Shown piece after piece: positions 53,796 to 63,243 of a stretch of DNA of 64,000 bases (within the stretch, counting starts at the first letter, position 1; each line of letters begins with the position of its first letter). The position numbers and the translations under genes are program-made. The stretch comes from Legionella fallonii LLAP-10 (GTDB taxonomy: Bacteria; Pseudomonadota; Gammaproteobacteria; Legionellales; Legionellaceae). A model generated the notes under the pieces. It worked only from the letters and a program-made list of their open reading frames with translations. It was not told the origin of the DNA and ran no database searches. The DNA lies in the NCBI RefSeq assembly GCF_000953135.1, contig NZ_LN614827.1:301001-365000 (forward strand), written 5' to 3'.

Positions 53796-56234
53796 ATGGG
53801 TATTGCATTGTTTTTGGTTTATTTAATATTCACGTTAGTAGTGCTTTATAGAGCGACTAACTCATTGGTTTGGGAAATTGGTAGTATTCTTTATTTGATT
53901 GCAGCCACTTTCTTTATAGGTCTGCCCTTCATTCCCGGTTTAATATTATGGCTGGTCATTATTAGTGCGATTGTCGTGGTGCAAGTTGAGCCGGTACGGA
54001 TGTTGATCAGTGATTTTCTCTATAAAACAGCAGGTAAATCAATCCCTAAATTATCTAAAACAGAAGAAGAAGCATTGAATGCTGGAGATACTTGGCTTGA
54101 GCAAGATATTTTTGTAGGGAAGCCGAATTGGGATAGATTAGCCAGTGTTAGTACGCAGTTGTCTGCTGAAGAGCAAGCTTTTCTTGATAATGAAACTCAA
54201 ACCTTATGCAGCATGCTCGACAACTGGGAAGTCAGTCAGGAGCGCGATCTACCTGCTAAAGTATGGACTTATATTAAAGAAAGTGGCTTTTTAGGATTGG
54301 TTATCCCTAAAGAATATGGTGGTAAAGGTTTTTCCGCGCGAGCTCATTCTGATGTGGTGATGAAAGTCGCTAGTCGTTCAGGGGTTGCTGCTGTAACGGT
54401 TATGGTTCCTAACTCTCTTGGTCCTGGTGAATTAATAAACTATTATGGCACGGAAGAACAAAAGTCTTACTATCTGCCGAGACTTGCCAAAGGTATAGAC
54501 ATACCTTGTTTTGCTCTTACTGAGCCTGGAGCAGGAAGTGATGCTACGTCTATTCAATCCAGTGCGATAGTGCTCAAGAAAACCGTTGAAGGAAAATCTA
54601 TTCTTGGCTTGAATATTACTTTAGATAAACGATGGATTACTTTGGCTCCCGTCGCTACCTTAATCGGATTAGCGGTCAACTTAAAAGATCCCGATGGTTT
54701 ATTACAAGGGGAAGGACAGGAAGGAATCACCTGCCTGTTAATTCCACGTGATACTGAAAACTTGGAAATTGGAAACAGGCATTTGCCCGCAGATCAACCA
54801 TTCATGAATGGAACCTTGCGTGGTAAAGATATTTTTGTGCCAATCACCACGATTATCGGTGGACAAAAGAGGGCAGGAACAGGCTGGCAAATGCTCGTGG
54901 AGTGTTTATCAATAGGCCGATCTATTTCTTTGCCGGCATTAGGTGCTGCATCTTCCTCCGTTTCTTATTTGACATCAGGAGCTTTTGGACGTGTCCGTCG
55001 TCAGTTTAATGTGGAAATTGCTCAGTTTGAAGGGATAGCAGAAAAGCTTGCTGAAATCGCGGGATTGAATTATATAATCAATGCTACTCGCTTGTTAACA
55101 GTTGCGGCTGTTAACGAACATAAGAAGCCCTCGGTAGCATCCGCGATTACCAAATACTTTAATACTGAATTAGGCCGATCTACTGTTAATACGGCTATGG
55201 ATGTGCATGCGGGCCGTGCTGTAGTTGTTGGTCCTCGTAATTATTTAACCAACATGTATCAAGCTATCCCCATTTCTATTACAGTAGAAGGGGCCAACAT
55301 CATGTCTAGAAACTTGCTTATTTTTGGACAAGGTTCTATGGCGTGCCATCCATTTGTTCGCGATGAGTTTTATGCCATTTCCGCGGAAAATAAAGAGGCC
55401 TTTAGAACATTAATTTGGAATCATATCCAATATTTCATGCAGAATCTTGCTAAAACTATTTGTTCCGCATGGACCGGTGGGTTATTTATTTCTGTTCCAG
55501 ATAATTCGATGAAAAAGGAATACAAGCGATTAGCGCGTCTAAGTCATGCCTTTGCTTGGCTTGCAGATTTATCATTAATCTATTTGGGAGGCGAGTTAAA
55601 GCGAAAAGAGCGTTTATCAGCAAGACTTGCAGACGGTATGTCCTATTTATACATGGCCATGGCCTCATTAAGAGCGGTGCAAATGAATGGGGATCATCCT
55701 GATGAGCAAGTGCATGCGAAATGGGCTGTAGATTACTGCTTTTATCATGCACAGAAGTCAATGATTGCCTTATGTCAAAATTTCCCATCTCGTCCTTTAG
55801 GGTTCTTAATGCGTTTGCTAGCGTTTCCTTTTGGGCAAACCATGCGCTATCCGTCAGATAAACTGGATCAAAAATTAGCACGCTTAATGACCGCTAATAA
55901 CCATTATCGAGATAGAATGAAGAATTTTATTTACTTAAGCGGCGATGCGAAACAACCCGTAGATCGTATGGAGCACGCCTTGCAGTTAATTATTGAAACT
56001 GATGGCTTATCACATAAAGTGGCGGATTTAAAACGCTATAAATTCGGCCAATTAAAAGATAAATTGCAAGAAAAAGTATCCAGTGGTGGGATAACGCAAC
56101 AGGAGATGGATAGTCTGCTTGCAGTTGAAGACGCGCGTTGGGATGCTATTTTGGTTGATGAATTTACTTTTGATTCAATGAAAAAGAAATCATTCAATTC
56201 GGTTATTGATGATGTTAAATCTCCATTGAGATGA
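53796..56234 (+). CDS. fadE: Acyl-CoA dehydrogenase FadE
   Basis: 812 residues, the length of the long membrane-linked FadE (YafH) form. Two or three N-terminal hydrophobic helices (~3-70) precede the dehydrogenase domain: FVGKPNWDRL, VIPKEYGGKGFSARAHS, FALTEPGAGSDATSI, KRWITLAPVATLIGLAV, and a long C-terminal region with GAASSSVSYLTSGAFGRVR. It catalyses the first step of fatty-acid beta-oxidation at the inner membrane. Confidence 0.96.
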   Translation: MGIALFLVYLIFTLVVLYRATNSLVWEIGSILYLIAATFFIGLPFIPGLILWLVIISAIVVVQVEPVRMLISDFLYKTAGKSIPKLSKTEEEALNAGDTWLEQDIFVGKPNWDRLASVSTQLSAEEQAFLDNETQTLCSMLDNWEVSQERDLPAKVWTYIKESGFLGLVIPKEYGGKGFSARAHSDVVMKVASRSGVAAVTVMVPNSLGPGELINYYGTEEQKSYYLPRLAKGIDIPCFALTEPGAGSDATSIQSSAIVLKKTVEGKSILGLNITLDKRWITLAPVATLIGLAVNLKDPDGLLQGEGQEGITCLLIPRDTENLEIGNRHLPADQPFMNGTLRGKDIFVPITTIIGGQKRAGTGWQMLVECLSIGRSISLPALGAASSSVSYLTSGAFGRVRRQFNVEIAQFEGIAEKLAEIAGLNYIINATRLLTVAAVNEHKKPSVASAITKYFNTELGRSTVNTAMDVHAGRAVVVGPRNYLTNMYQAIPISITVEGANIMSRNLLIFGQGSMACHPFVRDEFYAISAENKEAFRTLIWNHIQYFMQNLAKTICSAWTGGLFISVPDNSMKKEYKRLARLSHAFAWLADLSLIYLGGELKRKERLSARLADGMSYLYMAMASLRAVQMNGDHPDEQVHAKWAVDYCFYHAQKSMIALCQNFPSRPLGFLMRLLAFPFGQTMRYPSDKLDQKLARLMTANNHYRDRMKNFIYLSGDAKQPVDRMEHALQLIIETDGLSHKVADLKRYKFGQLKDKLQEKVSSGGITQQEMDSLLAVEDARWDAILVDEFTFDSMKKKSFNSVIDDVKSPLR

Positions 56235-56286
56235 AAAGCTGACAATTCATTCGGCTGAAAATGAATATAAGTTGTTGTTTTTCTAG

Positions 56287-56328
56287 GCATCGCACTCACT
56301 TATTCCTCAATATACTGAGTTGCGATGC
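56287..56328 (+). terminator. Hairpin downstream of fadE
   Basis: The arms gcatcgcactca and tgagttgcgatgc pair over 12 bp with one bulged base, around a 17-base loop. It is 50 bp past the fadE stop. Confidence 0.45.
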
Positions 56329-56476
56329 TGATAAGTTCTAAATTTTTACGTTCTTTTAACATCTACATATAAAATCAGTAGCATAGCTTGTGCTTCTAAT
56401 TTGCTATAATTTTACAAAGCATTTGACGTGTTATTTGTGTTTTATGCACAAACAAAATTTAAAGAGAGAGTAAATT

Positions 56477-57256
56477 ATGCCAGCACCAACTCTTCCCGCG
56501 AATCTAAAAGATCCTTTATTTAAGTGTATGGAGGTCTCGGGGACTACCATAGAAGGCTCACAATATTTTGCAGACCAGTTCAAAGGCTTGCTGATTGCAA
56601 CGAAAACGCAGGATCAATTTTCTGATCTTCTGAACCGGGTACAGGATTTTGCTAAATATACGGCATTTAAATTGCGTTCTAGCAGTGAACCTTGGCTGGG
56701 ACAAATCAATGACTCTTCTGATTATAAGAAAATGCAAGCCGAAATGGCTCTGAGTGCAGCCCGTGATCTGGACAATATGAAACTAGGCACTTCCAATAAG
56801 GCTGCCTTTGAATTTGCTATAAGTGATAAGTCCGAGTTTCTGCGTGGCTATTCAGCAGATGGTCAGGCATTGGATCCTAAATCGTTAGGGTCTATGGATA
56901 CATTATTTAATTCATACCTTGCCGAGCATAATATGGTCAGTGAGGGTAGTGTACTGTATGAAGCTACCGATCAAGGTAAGCCAAAGAAAGATGCACAAGG
57001 AGTTGCAATCAAGGCTGATCCGCAACAGGTTAGGGACTTAATTAATGATCCGCAGCAAGGATATGCTAAGTATTTAGAAGGCAAGGGAGTTAATGTTACT
57101 TGCCAGGAGCAACAATACCCATCACCACAAAAAGATATGCAGGCCCAACAAGCAGTTAAAGATGCTGTTGCTGTTAAAGAAAGTCTTGAAGCCAGCAGTG
57201 TTGAGGTAGAAACACCAACCGCAGAAACTCAGTCGACTATGAAGGCAGGGGGTTAA
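56477..57256 (+). CDS. Cytoplasmic protein of unknown function
   Basis: 259 residues with a GAGAG ribosome site. Soluble, mostly helical; residues ~180-215 contain ADPQQVRDLINDPQQGYAKYLEGKG and the tail is low-complexity (ESLEASSVEVETPTAETQ). No signal peptide or membrane helix. I do not recognise it. It overlaps the murU stop by 4 bp on the opposite strand. Confidence 0.65.
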   Translation: MPAPTLPANLKDPLFKCMEVSGTTIEGSQYFADQFKGLLIATKTQDQFSDLLNRVQDFAKYTAFKLRSSSEPWLGQINDSSDYKKMQAEMALSAARDLDNMKLGTSNKAAFEFAISDKSEFLRGYSADGQALDPKSLGSMDTLFNSYLAEHNMVSEGSVLYEATDQGKPKKDAQGVAIKADPQQVRDLINDPQQGYAKYLEGKGVNVTCQEQQYPSPQKDMQAQQAVKDAVAVKESLEASSVEVETPTAETQSTMKAGG

Positions 57257-57912
57257 AAGCTATTGGCTGCATTAAGCCTTTCTATAGAGCCTATATCAAA
57301 CCAGAACCCTTGATGTAGGCTTCCTGTCGCTTCATTCCGTGATGCATAGTGTTTCAGCAATGGTGCAATAGAGTAGCGTCCCAGTTTATTTTCTGTAAAT
57401 ATTTTGGGGTGGTAACAGGCTATACCGGCAAACGTGTAGTTACAATCAGTATTAGTTAGGATGTGCTCGTTATTTAGACCGAAATCACCATGATGCTGTA
57501 AAGCAGGATTTTTATGAACTAAGATGAGATGTAAACAGTCTACAGAAAATGTTTTGATTTGTTTGAAATCATAATCAGTGTAGATATCTGCGTTGACGGT
57601 AATAAAGGGTTTATTGTCGAAAAAGGGGAGTGCTTGTATAATTCCTCCGCCTGTTTCTAAGCCTCCAGGAGGTTCGGGTGAATAACAAAGCTCTACTCCC
57701 CAACGTGAACCATCGCCTAAATAGCGCCGAATTTGTCCACCTAGATAAGCATGATTTATAATTATTTTCTCAAAGCCAGCTTTTGCCAAATTAATTACAT
57801 GATGCTCTACTAAAGGTTTACCTTTTACAATACAAAGCGCTTTAGGGCATAATTCGGTTAGGGGTCTTAAACGTTCTCCTCTACCCGCCGCTAATATCAT
57901 TGCTGTATTCAT
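57253..57912 (-). CDS. murU: N-acetylmuramate-1-phosphate uridylyltransferase
   Basis: 219 residues with the nucleotidyltransferase motif AMILAAGRGERLRPLT, PKALCIVKGKPLVEH, ETGGGIIQALP and NADIYTDYD. It transfers UMP to MurNAc-1-phosphate in the peptidoglycan-recycling shortcut. It follows amgK with a 4-bp overlap (ATGA), the order known from Pseudomonas, and sits near lptD as in other gammaproteobacteria. Confidence 0.93.
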   Translation of the reverse strand: MNTAMILAAGRGERLRPLTELCPKALCIVKGKPLVEHHVINLAKAGFEKIIINHAYLGGQIRRYLGDGSRWGVELCYSPEPPGGLETGGGIIQALPFFDNKPFITVNADIYTDYDFKQIKTFSVDCLHLILVHKNPALQHHGDFGLNNEHILTNTDCNYTFAGIACYHPKIFTENKLGRYSIAPLLKHYASRNEATGSLHQGFWFDIGSIERLNAANSF

Positions 57913-58889
57913 GGCAAATAAACTCTATTTTGTAGAAAATGAAAAAATGGATGTAGTTCTTCATAAATTTCACTACACTCAAGTACGTATTTTAATGTAA
58001 GAGGTAAATTACCGAGGTATCCTGGTTTATTATCGCGTAAATGCAGACGACAGAAAATCCCTAAAACCTTTAAATGTCTTTGTAACCCACAAAGATCAAA
58101 AGCACGTATGAACTCTGGTAATGAATACTGCTGTGCTACCTCGCTCTGTGAGTGAAAAAAAGCGACCCATTCTAAAACTTGTTCTCTAGACCAAGAAATA
58201 TAACAATCTTTTAGTAAGGAAACTAAATCATAAGTCAAAGGCCCACGCATTGCGTCTTGAAAATCAATAACTCCCAAAATATTTTCTTCTTGCTTGGTGA
58301 TGAGCATCAAATTACGGGAGTGATAGTCTCGATGGATAAAAGTCAGTGGTTGTTTCGATACTTCAGTCGCGATCCATTCCATAGTTTTTTGTATTATCGC
58401 CAATTCTTCCTCATGCAAATCTAAAGACAGATAGGCGTTAAAAAACCATTCAGGGCATAAGCTCATTTCTTTTAACATAAATGCTTTATCAAAAAAGGGA
58501 AGTTGAGGATCTTCTATTGGGCATTCTTGAATCTTAAATAAGGTATCTATTGCCTGATGATAATAAGTATTGACGGTTTCTACATGCAGTTTATTGAATA
58601 GTAGTTCATCGCCAAAATCGCTTAATAATAAGAAACCTTGCTCCAAGTTGATAGCGCGAATTTCTGGAACAGGTACCTTAGCCTTATTCAGGGTTTTTGC
58701 AACATGAATAAAGGGTACTAGGTCTTCTTTCTCCGGCGGAGCATCCATAATGATCTGTGTTAAGTTACCACAACAAAGACGGTAATATCGTCTGAAACTC
58801 GCATCCCCTGTTAGTGGATGTAAAATAAAGTCTTTAATTTTAATGGTATCAGTTAACCACTCTTTCAGTGCGTTTTCTCTTTCATGCAT
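57909..58889 (-). CDS. amgK: N-acetylmuramate/N-acetylglucosamine anomeric kinase
   Basis: 326 residues from the ATG at 58889 (GGAAG 6 bases upstream; an in-frame start at 58922 adds 11 residues). An aminoglycoside-phosphotransferase fold: LTGDASFRRYYR, catalytic FIHRDYHSRNLML and metal motif GVIDFQDAMRGPLTYDL. It phosphorylates the anomeric position of MurNAc or GlcNAc for MurU. Divergent from lptD. Confidence 0.93.
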   Translation of the reverse strand: MHERENALKEWLTDTIKIKDFILHPLTGDASFRRYYRLCCGNLTQIIMDAPPEKEDLVPFIHVAKTLNKAKVPVPEIRAINLEQGFLLLSDFGDELLFNKLHVETVNTYYHQAIDTLFKIQECPIEDPQLPFFDKAFMLKEMSLCPEWFFNAYLSLDLHEEELAIIQKTMEWIATEVSKQPLTFIHRDYHSRNLMLITKQEENILGVIDFQDAMRGPLTYDLVSLLKDCYISWSREQVLEWVAFFHSQSEVAQQYSLPEFIRAFDLCGLQRHLKVLGIFCRLHLRDNKPGYLGNLPLTLKYVLECSEIYEELHPFFHFLQNRVYLP

Positions 58890-59148
58890 GCTATACTTCC
58901 CGTCTTTATTTCTGGCTTGCAATTAACATCTGTTGGCAATTCTACTATCTTGGCCGAATTATCTACAGACCCTAAAATATTGCAAATTAATTCTAATTCA
59001 GGCCACACAATTGAATGTGACACGTTTGATTGAGCACTATTAGTCGGACTGCTATCTTGGATAAAATGTTTGAGAGTCCATTGACGCGTGACACTAGAGC
59101 TAGTGCGGATTTAGTCTATTGTGTGCATAATAAGGCATTTTATTAGCG

Positions 59149-61866
59149 GTGAACATAAAGTTTTGGAATAAGCTAAAGAATTATTTTTTCTCCATCGCCA
59201 TATTGCGTGATTTCTTTTATTATTTTTCAAAATCGTTATCGCACAAAAATCGTCAATTATTTCTGTCTCTAAAATGGTGGCTATTTTGCACCAGTATGGT
59301 TGCCTGTATTACTCCTTTGATTATTTATCATCGATTGGCTTACTCTTCGCCGTTAATTAATGAGCCTGTTCAGGCCTGTGTTATTGCCCGAGATGTTGAT
59401 CTAACGGATGCAATAAGAGCTAAATTTGCCCAATGCTTAGGTTGGAAATCCGATCAAAGCTCCCCTATTTGTTTAGGGACTTATCAGCCTATTGCGGTTA
59501 CCCCTTTAGATGATAGTGAGCAAATACGTATTCAGGCGGATCGCGCCTCATTCTACAAAAATGAGCGTTCTACTTTATCAGGGCACGTAGAAGTGCAACA
59601 GTCTCAAAGAGTAGTTAACGCACAGACAGCTTATGTTTACAGAGACCCAGCAACGAATCAAGTAACAAAAATTGAATTTCTAGGTGAGGTTCATTATTTA
59701 GAACCCGGCAAACTAATGATTGCTAGAAAAGCAACAATTAATCCACAAGACAGATCGGGACAGACCGAAGATGTTCTATATCGTTTTAATACGGATAGGC
59801 GTCAAGCAATTCTGCCTGCTTGGGGGCGAGCTAGTATTATTCAACGTTTTGCTAATAAAGACTACCTGTTGCAACAAGTAACGTACACAACTTGCGCTCC
59901 CCAAGATAAGGCGTGGGATATAAAGGCTGAGTCTATCACTATAGATGATGCAAAAGGCAAAGGAGTTGCCAGGAATGCTGTAGTCCGCATTCATGAATGG
60001 CCTGTATTTTATACTCCTTACATGAGTTTCCCTACGAATAAGGAACGTAAATCAGGTTTCCTTATGCCAATGATTGGTTATTCCAATGTTGGTGGTTTCG
60101 ATTTGGGTTTACCTTATTATTGGAATATTGCACCGAACTATGATCTTACTTTCGTACCGCATTATTATTCAGAGCGGGGAGTAATGATAGGGGGGGAGTA
60201 TCGTTACTTAACGTCCAATAGTTCAGGAATTATTACTGGGAACTTTTTACCTAATGATAAAAAGTTTAATAATTTTCTGCAAAATAATGAAGTGCAATTT
60301 CCTCTGCTAAGAGGCATGTCAGCCAGTCGCTGGTCATACGGTATTTTGAACACAACAAATCTAGCCTCTAATTTGCAATTAAATATTAATATGCAGCAGG
60401 TGTCTGATGACTATTATTTACAGGATTTCAGCACTAACTGGTCGGTAATAACTCAGAGGCAAATATTAAAGCAAGCCGATTTAACTTATTCAACAGAGCA
60501 TTGGACTTTAAGAGGGATGGGGCAAAGTTATCAGACATTACACCCCATAAATGAAATTCCAGTTGCTTCAGTCTATGAGCGGTTACCACAACTTATGGCT
60601 CGGGGATATTATTACGATTTACCTTTTAATGCGAATCTCAACATTTTGGGCCAGTACGATCAATTTCGCTGGGCTGAGCGGTTTTGGAATAACAGTCCAG
60701 TGCAAATGCCCCAAGGCCCCAGGTTTCATTTAAATCCCGTATTGTCTTTACCCTTAATGAACTCTTGGTCCTTTGTGACGCCTTCAATACAATTTGTTGA
60801 AAATTATTATGAGGTACATAATAGCACTACGAATAATAATTTTAATTTTAACGCTTTCAATTGGCGAGTGCCTGATTTCAGTTTTAATCATCCAGGTTTG
60901 ACCGGGCATTCCACCGATTATAATCGTTTTATTCCTCGATATAGCGTAGATGCGGGCTTATATTTTGATAGAGACTTTAATTGGAGTGGCCGCTCTTATA
61001 GTCAGACAATAGAACCACGATTATTCTATCTAAATGTCCCCTATCAGAATCAGACCCCCATACCTGTTTATGATTCTGGTTTTATGATATTTAACTTTGA
61101 TCAATTATTCAGAACTAATAGATTTTCCGGCTTTGATCGCATTGGCGATGCCAACCAATTATCCTATGCTGTTACCTCCCGCTGGTTGTCTGCGGAAACA
61201 GGTGCCGAACTCGCTAATTTTTCTATAGGTCAGATTAAATATTTTGCTGATAGAAAAGTGCAACTATGCCAAAGTCCCACGGGTTTCTGTATTGATAACC
61301 CGTATACTTTTGGCCGTTTGTCTTCAACCTCGGATACTTCACCGATCGCTTCTCGGCTCGTGTATCATTTTAATCCAGTATGGAATATCACCGGAGACTA
61401 TATTTGGGATCCGGCCACCCATGCAACGAATAATGGCGATTTAAATTTGCGTTACCAGCCAGCACCTAATTCCATTATTAATTTGGGTTATTCTTATTTA
61501 GTTAATGGAGATGTAACACAAGTGAGAAATAATGGAACCGAAGATAATGCTCTTCATCAGGCGATTATTGCTGCTTCTTGGCCAATAAGTGTAAGATGGA
61601 GCGCTGTAGGTGCATACAGTCATAATATTAGTAAAAATTACAGCATGATGTCTTTACTCGGTGTCCAATATGATAATTGTTGTTGGGCTGTACGCCTATT
61701 GGGGGGAAGGATGTTTAAGAGTTTAAATGCAGAATTTGATCCCCGATATAACAACAATGTTTATTTGCAGATATTATTAAAAGGTTTAGGATCGGTAGCT
61801 AACGGAGATCCTAATGGTATATTGACGACTTACATTCCAGGGTATAATGATCTTTTTAGTCGTTGA
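59149..61866 (+). CDS. lptD: LPS-assembly outer-membrane protein LptD
   Basis: 905 residues from a GTG. A hydrophobic segment near residues 43-62 is the signal region. An OstA/LptA-like domain follows (IRIQADRASFYKNERSTLSG, VEVQQSQRVVNAQTAYVYRD), then the beta-barrel. Conserved Cys sites are TTCAPQDKAWDIKAE and the vicinal pair DNCCWAVRLLGG, which form the disulfides LptD needs. It inserts lipopolysaccharide in the outer leaflet with LptE. The start is uncertain because the N-terminus is longer than a normal signal peptide and lacks a good ribosome site. Confidence 0.95.
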   Translation: MNIKFWNKLKNYFFSIAILRDFFYYFSKSLSHKNRQLFLSLKWWLFCTSMVACITPLIIYHRLAYSSPLINEPVQACVIARDVDLTDAIRAKFAQCLGWKSDQSSPICLGTYQPIAVTPLDDSEQIRIQADRASFYKNERSTLSGHVEVQQSQRVVNAQTAYVYRDPATNQVTKIEFLGEVHYLEPGKLMIARKATINPQDRSGQTEDVLYRFNTDRRQAILPAWGRASIIQRFANKDYLLQQVTYTTCAPQDKAWDIKAESITIDDAKGKGVARNAVVRIHEWPVFYTPYMSFPTNKERKSGFLMPMIGYSNVGGFDLGLPYYWNIAPNYDLTFVPHYYSERGVMIGGEYRYLTSNSSGIITGNFLPNDKKFNNFLQNNEVQFPLLRGMSASRWSYGILNTTNLASNLQLNINMQQVSDDYYLQDFSTNWSVITQRQILKQADLTYSTEHWTLRGMGQSYQTLHPINEIPVASVYERLPQLMARGYYYDLPFNANLNILGQYDQFRWAERFWNNSPVQMPQGPRFHLNPVLSLPLMNSWSFVTPSIQFVENYYEVHNSTTNNNFNFNAFNWRVPDFSFNHPGLTGHSTDYNRFIPRYSVDAGLYFDRDFNWSGRSYSQTIEPRLFYLNVPYQNQTPIPVYDSGFMIFNFDQLFRTNRFSGFDRIGDANQLSYAVTSRWLSAETGAELANFSIGQIKYFADRKVQLCQSPTGFCIDNPYTFGRLSSTSDTSPIASRLVYHFNPVWNITGDYIWDPATHATNNGDLNLRYQPAPNSIINLGYSYLVNGDVTQVRNNGTEDNALHQAIIAASWPISVRWSAVGAYSHNISKNYSMMSLLGVQYDNCCWAVRLLGGRMFKSLNAEFDPRYNNNVYLQILLKGLGSVANGDPNGILTTYIPGYNDLFSR

Positions 61867-61953
61867 TTTCGGGTAGAATTTAAACAAATCTGCTTGTATT
61901 TTGGTTAAGAATAACCTAAATTGCCCGGCAAAAGAGTAAATGAGGATTAAGGC

Positions 61954-63243
61954 ATGTTTAAAAAATTGGCGTTAGTATGCGCATTATTTTCAGCAGTTGG
62001 GATTGCTGAAGGTAAGCAACTTTTAGATAAAGTAGTTGCTATAGTGAATGATGGAGTAATTACTTCTAGCGAATTGGATAAACAAGTAGAGCTTTCCAAA
62101 GCGCAAATATTAGCTCAGAAAATGCAAATGCCTAAAGAGTCTGTATTACGCAAGCAAGTATTACAGCATTTAATAGATGTTGATTTGCAGCTACAAATGG
62201 CAAAGCAAAATGGTATTAATGTAGATAATAATGAGCTTAATAGTGCTATTGAACGAATTGCCACTATGAATCACATTACCTTGGCACAACTACGTGAGGA
62301 AATTAAGAAGCAGGGCATGAGTTGGGAAGAATATAAAAATAATATTCGGAAAGAGATGCTTATTACTCAACTACAGCAAAAAAATGTTGGAAAAGATGTA
62401 ATGGTTTCTAATGAGCAAGTCGAGCAATATTTAAAAGCTGGCACAGCAGTAGATAATTCTAAGCTAACCTATCGTGTACAAAATATAGTTATACCATTAA
62501 ACGAAGAGCCAACCCCTGAGCAGGTAAAAAAAGCAAAAGCTCGGGCAGAAAAGTTGCTCACTAAAATTAAAAAAGGTGATGATTTTAGCCGTTTAGCTAT
62601 TGAAGAATCTAGCGGCGAATGGGCTCTTGAAGGTGGGGATTTAGGCGAAAGACACCTGGCCGAACTTCCTGAGATTTTTGCAAAAGAAGTGATCAACATG
62701 AAAGTCGGGCAAACTGTTGGTCCACTACGTACTGGCAATGGTTTCCAACTAATAAAACTGGTGGCTATAGGTGGGGATAATCAAAAGCATATTATTACTC
62801 AAACTCATGTGCGCCATATTTTGCTCAAGCCCGATGCCAGTATGTTACCTGAAGAAGCGATGAAGCAGGTTAATAATATATATCAGCAAATTAAATCAGG
62901 AAAAGATTTTGCTTTGATGGCTAAACAATATTCTTTAGACTCTTCTAGTGCAGTGAAAGGAGGCGATTTAGGGTGGGTTAATCCAGGCGAATTAGTCCCT
63001 GAGTTTGAGAAAACAATGAATGACCTTCCACTGCATAAAGTCAGTAGCCCAGTCAAAACTGTATTTGGTTGGCACCTTATTGAAGTTTTGGAGCGTAAGC
63101 AAAAAGATGATTCAGATGCCTTTAAAAAACAACAAGTAAGACAGTTTTTACAGCAACGCAAATTTGCTGATGCCGTACAAAATTGGCAACAGCATTTACG
63201 CTCACAGGCTTATGTGAACATCCTTGACAAGGAATTGGCATGA
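61954..63243 (+). CDS. surA: Periplasmic chaperone / peptidyl-prolyl isomerase SurA
   Basis: 429 residues. Signal peptide MFKKLALVCALFSAVGIAEG; SurA N-domain (KVVAIVNDGVITSSELDKQVEL ...); two parvulin domains (YRVQNIVIPL ... GGDLGERHLAELPEIF; VRHILLKPDAS ... KGGDLGWVNPGELVPEFE). It escorts outer-membrane proteins such as LptD to the Bam complex. The gene lies 87 bp after lptD and overlaps pdxA by 4 bp. Confidence 0.97.
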   Translation: MFKKLALVCALFSAVGIAEGKQLLDKVVAIVNDGVITSSELDKQVELSKAQILAQKMQMPKESVLRKQVLQHLIDVDLQLQMAKQNGINVDNNELNSAIERIATMNHITLAQLREEIKKQGMSWEEYKNNIRKEMLITQLQQKNVGKDVMVSNEQVEQYLKAGTAVDNSKLTYRVQNIVIPLNEEPTPEQVKKAKARAEKLLTKIKKGDDFSRLAIEESSGEWALEGGDLGERHLAELPEIFAKEVINMKVGQTVGPLRTGNGFQLIKLVAIGGDNQKHIITQTHVRHILLKPDASMLPEEAMKQVNNIYQQIKSGKDFALMAKQYSLDSSSAVKGGDLGWVNPGELVPEFEKTMNDLPLHKVSSPVKTVFGWHLIEVLERKQKDDSDAFKKQQVRQFLQQRKFADAVQNWQQHLRSQAYVNILDKELA